Assembly: GCA_022717655.1 (NCBI GenBank)
Contig: JAIIAN010000090.1
Coordinates: 1 to 11,727, forward strand
Reading direction: 5' to 3'
Origin: Bacillota bacterium
GTDB taxonomy: Bacteria; Bacillota; Clostridia; Lachnospirales; Lachnospiraceae
Length of the DNA stretch: 11,727 nucleotides
Part shown: positions 6,950-11,727 of the stretch, one piece after another
How the letters are laid out: each line of letters begins with the position of its first letter
How positions within the stretch are numbered: the first letter of the stretch is position 1
Notes under the pieces: generated by a model
What the model was told of the DNA's origin: nothing
The model's input: only the letters and a program-made list of their open reading frames with translations
Databases searched by the model: none
Program-made: the position numbers and the translations under genes

Positions 6950-9938
6950 ACGCCGACAATCCTGATATTTCCTGACCTGCTACCATCTTCTTCAATAACG
7001 GCATCAAGTCATTCATCAATATTGTTTCCTCATTCGCACGTGCTTTCCAACCAAGTTCAAGTGGTTCAAGCAACTCATTTAGTTTCTCGCCATCAAATAT
7101 TTTCCGTTCGACAATGTTATTGACAAACTGTTGCAATGAGACAATATTTAATTTATGAGCATTTGCAATGTTTGAAAGCTCGGCAGCATATTTCTCTGCC
7201 TTGAACACTTCATATTCCTCTTTGATTTCCTGCACGGTCTTTCCGTTCAAGCTATCAGAATCGTGACTATTTATAAAGTCTATAATATCATCACGCTCAT
7301 CAAGCATATTCGAACTGGAACAAATCAGGCTTATCAGTTGGTCTTTTGTCATCTTCGACATGGACGGAGCTCCGCTGTAATAGCGTGTTATAAGTTCCAT
7401 GATATAATCATAGTCGATGATGGCTGACGCAAACAAAACAAACTCAAAGTCCAAATCATCTATCGTATCAGAAACGTCATCATTTCTTTTCTTCCGTCTG
7501 TCCCGAAGTTCCTTTGCCAAATCCAAATAGGCCCCCCTAAATGCCGCTAAATCAGTATCGGTGAACCCGTAAGATGGCATCGGCTCGTTGACGACATTCG
7601 ATTCATCGCTTCCGGTAGCCGCGAGATCTGTATACTGATTCAATTGGGTTTTATACCTCTGCACTTCCTTAAAACAGTTGATAAAACCGGCCTTGGCGTC
7701 ATCCCCTCTGAGATTTGCTACTTCTTCTGCTTTGAACTCCAAATCATGCAGATTCATAAATTCACGCAAACTTTTGACTGCATCATTATATTTTTTTATG
7801 ATAACAGATGCAGGTTCAACCAGCCATACCTGTCGTGCTCGTTCATCTTTTTCTCCGGAAAACAGCACAATTGCTTCATCCACGGCAGCTTGCTGTCCAC
7901 GGAAGTCGAGTATGTTGCCGAATGGCTTCGTATCGTTCAAAATACGGTTTGTACGTGAAAATGCCTGTACCAGCCCATGCCACTTTAAGTTTTTATCCGC
8001 ATATAGTGTATTCAGATACTTGGAGTCAAAACCGGTAAGCAACATGTCTACCACAATGGTAATATCTATCTTGTTCTGATGCGGATAGTCCTTATTAGTA
8101 TATTTCTGGTCCTTTATTCTCTGCTGTACATCTTGATAATAAGCATCAAAATCGGTTATGGAATGATTTGTCCCATATTGATTGTTATAATCGTATATAA
8201 CTTCCAAAAGAGCCTTTTTCTTTTCATCCGGATTCTGCTCATTATCCAAACGTTCCTGCTGCAAATCCTCTTGCATCTGCATTATATCTCTATTTCCTTC
8301 TGCCGGAGGCGAAAATACACAAGCTATATTCAGTTTGACATAGTTTTCATCTGTCTCTGCTCGTTTACTCTGCTCTTTCTTGAACAGATTGTAATATTCA
8401 ATAGCCTCATTGATAGAACCGGTGGCAAACAAGGCATTAAACCGCATGTCATTGGTGGCTGCCCGATGCTTGTTCAAAATGGCATCGACAACGGCTTGCT
8501 TCTTTACCTTTCCGCTAAACATCTGCACGCCACTCTCATCAGGCTTGAAATAGTCAATATGGAAACGCAATACATTTTGATCATCGATGGCATTTGTTAT
8601 TGTATATGAATGCAGTTCCTTTTGGAATATATCTACCGTGGTTTTGTAATGACCTTCTTCTCCTGTTGCTTGTACATATGTCGCATTCTTGTCAAATATA
8701 GGCGTACCAGTAAAACCAAATAATTGCGCTTTAGAAAAGAAATCCTTTATGGCTTTATGATTGTCTCCAAACTGTGAGCGATGGCATTCATCGAATATGA
8801 AGACAATTCTTTTGTCACGTAATTCTTCCAGTTCCTCTTGATAGTTTTTTTGGTTTTCCGGGTCTAATGCTATTCCCAGTTTCTGAATGGTGGTGACAAT
8901 AATCTTATCTTTATAGTCTTCAGATAACATCCTACGTACAAGAGAATCCGTATTGGTATTTTCTTCCACACAGTTTTCCTGAAACTTGTTGAACTCCTCA
9001 CGCGTCTGTCGGTCAAGATCTTTTCGATCCACCACAAACAAACACTTTGCAATATCAGGATTGTCTTTCAGTAATGTGGCTGCCTTAAAAGAAGTGAGTG
9101 TCTTACCACTTCCCGTTGTATGCCATATGTAACCATTCCCGCGGTTTTCCTCTATACATTTGACTATTGCCTTTACTGCATAAATCTGATACGGACGCAT
9201 CATCAGTACTTTCTGCTCACTGGCTACAAGTACCATATAACGGCTTATCATCTCACCCAATTTGCATTTGGGAAGGAAAGCGTCTGCAAAAGCATCCAGT
9301 CCGCCTATTTTTCTATTATTTTCATCCGCCCACCTATATACCGGCAGAAAATTCTCATCAGCATTGAAATTGAAATGCTGGTTATTATTATTGGCAAAGT
9401 AGTAAGTGTTAGTCTGATTGCTTACAATAAACATCTGGATGAAGCAAAGCAAGGAATTGGCATATCCATTGCCCGCATCATTCTTATAGTCAACTATCTG
9501 CTGCATGGCCCGTTTCGGACTTACCTCAAGTGCTTTAAGCTCTATTTGTACAAGCGGCAAGCCATTAATCAGCAATATGACATCATATCGCCGAAAACTA
9601 TTATGCGTATTAATACGTAATTGATTCACAACCTCATACTCATTTCTGCACCAATTCTTTATATCAACCAATGTATATTGAAGCGGCGTACCATCCTCAC
9701 GAAAAAATGTATTACGCTCACGCAATCTTTTGGAAGAAACAAAAACATCGGAATCTGTAATATCCTCCAACAGTCGTGCAAACTCCGAATCAGAAAGATT
9801 AACACAATTCAGACGTTCAAACTTTTTGCGGAAATTGAATTCTAATGTATATCTGTCACAAATATCCTGACGATATGTATATTTCAACTCTATCAACCTA
9901 TTGATAAAGTTTTCTTCTATTTGCTTTTCTCGAATCAT
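6939..9938 (-). CDS. hsdR: Type I R-M system restriction subunit HsdR
   Basis: This 999-residue ATP-driven DNA translocase and endonuclease would cut unmodified DNA after pulling it past the HsdM/HsdS-bound site. The N-terminal nuclease domain has Asp119 (RYDVILL) and the ELK pair at Glu133/Lys135 (QIELKA), fitting the PD-(D/E)xK fold. The SF2 motor follows: Walker A at 274-280 (TTGSGKT), DECH box at 383-386, TGTP at 410-413, motif V around 633-640 (LLTGFDSK) and motif VI at 658-665 (QAFSRTNR). The C-terminal 300 or so residues are helical and probably contact HsdM/HsdS. The start codon overlaps the stop of the XRE gene as ATGA (9935-9938), which suggests translational coupling. All catalytic motifs are present, so the enzyme looks functional. 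Confidence 0.96.
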   Translation of the reverse strand: MIREKQIEENFINRLIELKYTYRQDICDRYTLEFNFRKKFERLNCVNLSDSEFARLLEDITDSDVFVSSKRLRERNTFFREDGTPLQYTLVDIKNWCRNEYEVVNQLRINTHNSFRRYDVILLINGLPLVQIELKALEVSPKRAMQQIVDYKNDAGNGYANSLLCFIQMFIVSNQTNTYYFANNNNQHFNFNADENFLPVYRWADENNRKIGGLDAFADAFLPKCKLGEMISRYMVLVASEQKVLMMRPYQIYAVKAIVKCIEENRGNGYIWHTTGSGKTLTSFKAATLLKDNPDIAKCLFVVDRKDLDRQTREEFNKFQENCVEENTNTDSLVRRMLSEDYKDKIIVTTIQKLGIALDPENQKNYQEELEELRDKRIVFIFDECHRSQFGDNHKAIKDFFSKAQLFGFTGTPIFDKNATYVQATGEEGHYKTTVDIFQKELHSYTITNAIDDQNVLRFHIDYFKPDESGVQMFSGKVKKQAVVDAILNKHRAATNDMRFNALFATGSINEAIEYYNLFKKEQSKRAETDENYVKLNIACVFSPPAEGNRDIMQMQEDLQQERLDNEQNPDEKKKALLEVIYDYNNQYGTNHSITDFDAYYQDVQQRIKDQKYTNKDYPHQNKIDITIVVDMLLTGFDSKYLNTLYADKNLKWHGLVQAFSRTNRILNDTKPFGNILDFRGQQAAVDEAIVLFSGEKDERARQVWLVEPASVIIKKYNDAVKSLREFMNLHDLEFKAEEVANLRGDDAKAGFINCFKEVQRYKTQLNQYTDLAATGSDESNVVNEPMPSYGFTDTDLAAFRGAYLDLAKELRDRRKKRNDDVSDTIDDLDFEFVLFASAIIDYDYIMELITRYYSGAPSMSKMTKDQLISLICSSSNMLDERDDIIDFINSHDSDSLNGKTVQEIKEEYEVFKAEKYAAELSNIANAHKLNIVSLQQFVNNIVERKIFDGEKLNELLEPLELGWKARANEETILMNDLMPLLKKMVAGQEISGLSAYEE

Positions 9939-10150
9939 ATTTTATTGGATATTTGGTTTGTTATTAAATCTTTGGGATCTACTTGAAGAATGGATGCTAT
10001 CTCAAACAGTACTTCCAAACTCGGTTGTCGTCTGTTGCAAACGTATGCATTGACTATACAGAAGCTTTTGCCAAGTTTCTCTGCCAGCCAAGTCTGCTTG
10101 ATACCTCTTTCTTCAAGTACCTCTTTTATCCGATTCATGGGTTTATCCAT
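9935..10150 (-). CDS. XRE-family helix-turn-helix regulator
   Basis: This 71-residue protein consists almost entirely of a Cro/C1-type helix-turn-helix domain: KQTWLAEKLGKS and the recognition-helix region IVNAYVCNRRQPS at about 18-44, then the closing helix LEVLFEIASILQV. ATG 10148-10150 is used here; ATG 10136-10138 (Met5) is an equally possible start. It is the first gene of the R-M operon and its stop overlaps the hsdR start (ATGA). Small regulators of this kind often delay restriction until methylation is established, like the C proteins of Type II systems. Its position and the palindromes in the promoter just upstream make autoregulation plausible, but that is inference. Confidence 0.88.
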   Translation of the reverse strand: MDKPMNRIKEVLEERGIKQTWLAEKLGKSFCIVNAYVCNRRQPSLEVLFEIASILQVDPKDLITNQISNKI

Positions 10151-10171
10151 TGTTTTATTTTTATATCATCA

Positions 10172-10197
10172 ATCCGGATACAAAGATATAAAATCTT
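10172..10197. promoter_or_regulatory. Candidate operator palindromes at the R-M promoter
   Basis: Two small palindromes lie over the promoter. ATCCGGAT (10172-10179) is a perfect 8-bp palindrome at the expected start of transcription. AAGAT-N5-ATCTT (10183-10197) overlaps the -7 element. Either could be the binding site of the XRE protein encoded directly downstream, which would then repress its own operon. Short palindromes arise by chance in AT-rich DNA, so support is limited. Confidence 0.4.
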
Positions 10198-10209
10198 ATG
10201 CTATATAAA
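10181..10209 (-). promoter_or_regulatory. Bacteroidota-type promoter for the R-M operon
   Basis: On the minus strand TATCTTTG (10188-10181) is a perfect match to the Bacteroides -7 element TAnnTTTG. A -33 element is weak: TTTA at 10209-10206, 17 bp upstream. Transcription would start near 10174 and leave a short leader of about 25 bases before the XRE start codon. The -7 match is seen directly; promoter activity is inferred. Confidence 0.65.
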
Positions 10210-10238
10210 GAGAAAAGGAGAGAAAAATTCCCCTCCTT
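10205..10238 (-). terminator. Probable terminator after the relaxase/unknown gene pair
   Basis: Read on the minus strand, AAGGAG (10238-10233) pairs with CTCCTT (10220-10215), the stem can extend through G-T pairs, and a mixed T-rich run follows (TTCTCTTTAT). It lies between the stop of the unknown gene and the R-M promoter, where a terminator would separate the two units. The T-run is interrupted, so this is tentative. A 13-bp palindrome, ATGTCTCAGACAT (10250-10262), overlaps the stop codon just upstream. Confidence 0.4.
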
Positions 10239-10254
10239 AACTCTAAAACATGTC

Positions 10255-10653
10255 TCAGACATTCAAATCCTTCAGTGCAAGTGTATAATTGGGACAAAAG
10301 CCGTCCATTATGCACTTCAAACCAAGTGTCTGATAATACTTGTAGTCATCGCCTTCAGTGCAGAGGTATTTGTAGCCGTAGCGTGGCATGTACTCCTTGA
10401 AGAACCGAGCCAAGTCTTTCAGGCTTTCTTCTTGGTTCTTCTTGAAGTTGCTGCGCACAATGATGATAGACCAGTCGGGGAAGTTGCCTCTTCCACAACT
10501 ATATTCCCAGAAGCGGATGTAGCAGTCTAAGTCACGTTCACGGATGTCCACACAAAAGCCATTGGCATTTTGCATCACGCTACAGCTTTCTCTGTAGCCA
10601 AATTTCTCACACAAGTAGAGATTGAAATCAAGAATTAAATCTTTTTGTACCAT
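10255..10653 (-). CDS. Unknown cysteine-rich protein
   Basis: I do not recognise this 132-residue protein. It has eight cysteines (15, 24, 34, 44, 53, 98, 114, 120), no CxxC pair and no clear metal-binding pattern, and is rich in aromatic residues (for example RFWEY at 47-51 and PRYGYKYL at 90-97). There is no signal peptide or membrane segment, so a small cytoplasmic globular fold is likely. It begins 35 bp after the relaxase stop on the same strand and is probably co-transcribed with it, while the R-M operon has its own promoter downstream. That suggests a mobilisation-linked or passenger gene rather than an R-M subunit. Codon use and frame length support a real gene. Confidence 0.7.
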   Translation of the reverse strand: MVQKDLILDFNLYLCEKFGYRESCSVMQNANGFCVDIRERDLDCYIRFWEYSCGRGNFPDWSIIIVRSNFKKNQEESLKDLARFFKEYMPRYGYKYLCTEGDDYKYYQTLGLKCIMDGFCPNYTLALKDLNV

Positions 10654-10688
10654 AAATAATTGAATTTAAGTTGTTAATAAAAAGTGAA

Positions 10689-11630
10689 TTATAAATGAAA
10701 GCCTCGCTTGCGCTTAGCCTTTTTTCTTTTCATCAGGCGATTGAACTCTGCTTCTTCTGCGGCAGTGGCATCGTAAGATGAGCTACTGTTCAATAAACCG
10801 AGACTGAAGTCAATGCCATTATCGGAATGGGAAATGCTTTGCTGTACCTCTTTTTTCTGTTGTTGGGATTCCTGCTTGGCAGACTTCAACAAGGATGCAC
10901 AAGCATTCTCTTCCAGTCGGTTGTCGATATTCAGGTAGCTGAACTCTCGACTTATTTTTGAACCGGAGAAAGAAAAACCGTTATGCTCAAACTTGATACC
11001 CTGTATTTCTCGTGTAGTCCGGCTGACCTTGAATTTCATATCAATGTCTCGGTCGGCAAGCACATCTTTCAAATCATCCCAACTATGAGCTTTGGGTAGT
11101 TCTTTTTTCAAAGCCTTGTATATCTCATGCTTTGCCTTGTCATAAGGGCGTAAGCGTTCCTCTTTGATATGGTTTTTCCCATTGGCAAAGTACAAGCGAT
11201 ATTTGGCGGTCAGCATTTTGCAAACTTTCTCATTCCTACGGAAGTCGTTCTTGTCGCTAATCGTTTTGCCGTCATTGTCCACTCGGTTGAAAACGATATG
11301 GCAATGCGGATGTTCACGGTCGATATGCCGGGCAATGATGTATTGCGTGTTTTCAATACCCATCAGTTTCATATAGTCGTGCGCTATGCTCAGCATCAGA
11401 GTATCATCAGACTTTAGCCTTGCGCTATCTTCCGGTGAAAAGTTGAGCGAAGTGTGTCCGACAATATTCTTTACCTTGTCGTTGAGTAATGCTTGTAACT
11501 CAAATTGCTCTGCCATCTGTTCGGGTGTTCCTTCTACTCCTACTGCTTCCAATAGCTTGGATTTTTCCTCTTTGAGAACATAGCGGACGCATCCACCGAA
11601 CGAAGTCCCTTTAGTTTGTTTACCTATCAA
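10689..11630 (-). CDS. Mobilisation relaxase (PF03432 type) with TTG start at the repeat boundary
   Basis: A relaxase nicks one strand at oriT and stays joined to the 5' end through tyrosine, to lead DNA into a recipient. This 313-residue protein shows a likely catalytic Tyr17 in GGCVRYVLK, a central TSLNFSPED block (60-68) and the metal-binding triad HPHCHIVFN (His107, His109, His111). The C-terminus is glutamine- and lysine-rich. The start is TTG at 11628-11630, and its first two bases belong to the inverted repeat. The frame stays open upstream only to TAG at 11676-11678, with no ATG, so MIGKQTKG is the best N-terminus. A native ATG may have become TTG when the repeat was joined. No MobC-type accessory gene, coupling protein or integrase is in the window, so transfer would need helpers. 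Confidence 0.88.
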   Translation of the reverse strand: MIGKQTKGTSFGGCVRYVLKEEKSKLLEAVGVEGTPEQMAEQFELQALLNDKVKNIVGHTSLNFSPEDSARLKSDDTLMLSIAHDYMKLMGIENTQYIIARHIDREHPHCHIVFNRVDNDGKTISDKNDFRRNEKVCKMLTAKYRLYFANGKNHIKEERLRPYDKAKHEIYKALKKELPKAHSWDDLKDVLADRDIDMKFKVSRTTREIQGIKFEHNGFSFSGSKISREFSYLNIDNRLEENACASLLKSAKQESQQQKKEVQQSISHSDNGIDFSLGLLNSSSSYDATAAEEAEFNRLMKRKKAKRKRGFHL

Positions 11631-11654
11631 CGCGAGTTCGGGATAAGGATTGCG

Positions 11655-11696
11655 TAAAAAATAGGGTAAAACGAGCTAAAATGGTTCGTTTTACCC
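11655..11696 (-). terminator. Hairpin plus T-run upstream of the relaxase (terminator-like or oriT-like)
   Basis: The same 11-bp-stem hairpin as at 31-63 lies at 11664-11696. On the minus strand the T-run follows it, and the relaxase start codon begins about 33 bp past the stem. It could stop transcription entering from outside, or serve as the inverted-repeat part of an oriT with the nick in the stretch before the start codon. Minus-strand bases just before the start include TTATCCCG, which loosely recalls the YATCC part of RP4-type nick sites. That resemblance is weak. Confidence 0.4.
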
Positions 11697-11697
11697 T

Positions 11698-11722
11698 TTG
11701 CTAATACATTGATTATTAGTAA
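11698..11722. other. Candidate tyrosine-recombinase core site, right
   Basis: This is the exact inverted counterpart of the palindrome at 5-29: 9-bp arms (8 of 9 matching) around a 7-bp spacer. The two sites face opposite ways, the arrangement that gives inversion rather than excision if a recombinase acts on them. Function is inferred. Confidence 0.35.
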
Positions 11723-11727
11723 CTTTA

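Larger units (their letters stand above)
11629..11726. repeat. Right copy of 98-bp terminal inverted repeat
   Basis: This is the inverted partner of bases 1-98 (left position i pairs with 11727 minus i), with 97 of 98 positions matching. Its inner end supplies the first two bases of the TTG start codon of the relaxase at 11628-11630. The single mismatch (11683) lies in the loop of the internal hairpin, which leaves the stem intact. Because the relaxase follows directly, this copy may be the native context and the left copy a duplicate, but that is inference. Confidence 0.95.

Noticed and set aside
8079..8609. 176-codon open frame on the plus strand
   Set aside because: It lies wholly antisense to the helicase part of hsdR, which has intact conserved motifs, and its hydrophobic translation matches no family. 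It is a shadow of the real gene.
9120..9620. 166-codon open frame on the plus strand
   Set aside because: Antisense to the hsdR nuclease/motor region, no recognisable domain.
11630..11675. Longer relaxase N-terminus extending into the repeat
   Set aside because: The frame is open for only 15 codons upstream of the TTG to a TAG at 11676-11678, contains no ATG, and its residues (LVLPYFLRNPY) do not look like a relaxase N-terminus.
1..11727. CRISPR array, tRNA, rRNA or insertion sequence
   Set aside because: No regularly spaced short repeats, no tRNA or rRNA features and no transposase reading frame were seen on either strand.

Overview
The window looks like an accessory defence island from a member of the Bacteroidales (Bacteroides, Phocaeicola or Parabacteroides type). 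The reasons are the AT-rich composition, a promoter with the Bacteroidota -7 element TATCTTTG, a mobilisation relaxase of the Bacteroides kind, and a Type I restriction-modification (R-M) operon whose accessory genes are familiar from gut Bacteroidales. Identifications rest on reading the translations and on recalled family features; no search was run. Every gene I accept is on the minus strand, so transcription runs from high to low coordinates.

Layout in transcription order. (1) 11629-11727: right copy of a 98-bp inverted repeat that also forms the first 98 bp of the window (97 of 98 positions match). (2) A relaxase whose TTG start codon shares two bases with that repeat, then a cysteine-rich protein of unknown function. 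(3) A control region with a terminator-like hairpin, a good promoter and small palindromes. (4) A tight operon: XRE-family regulator, hsdR, hsdS, a PrrC-like anticodon nuclease, hsdM, and a GIY-YIG/DUF4357 protein. Gaps in it are 3 to 22 bp, with 4-bp and 11-bp overlaps at the first two junctions. (5) A decaying tail: a YdeI/OmdA-like gene with a +1 frameshift, a DinD/RhuM-like gene with one in-frame TAA, and the first 30 codons of a metallophosphoesterase gene that runs into the left repeat. (6) 1-98: left copy of the repeat.

How it would work. HsdR, HsdM and HsdS would form a Type I R-M complex with target specificity set by the two recognition domains of HsdS. The PrrC-like protein has an ABC-type ATPase core and a plausible Arg281/Glu285/His320 nuclease triad. 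By analogy with E. coli PrrC it would be held silent by the R-M complex and cut a tRNA anticodon loop when a phage disables restriction. The XRE protein probably controls the operon. The relaxase suggests the island travels by mobilisation, but the window has no integrase, transposase, replication gene or coupling protein.

The most unusual point is the pair of long inverted repeats. Each holds a 25-bp imperfect palindrome that looks like a tyrosine-recombinase core site and a larger hairpin followed by a T-run. Each repeat ends inside or exactly at the start of a gene. The pair could be inversion sites, ends of a mobile unit, duplicated transfer origins, or an assembly effect. Long reads across both ends would decide.
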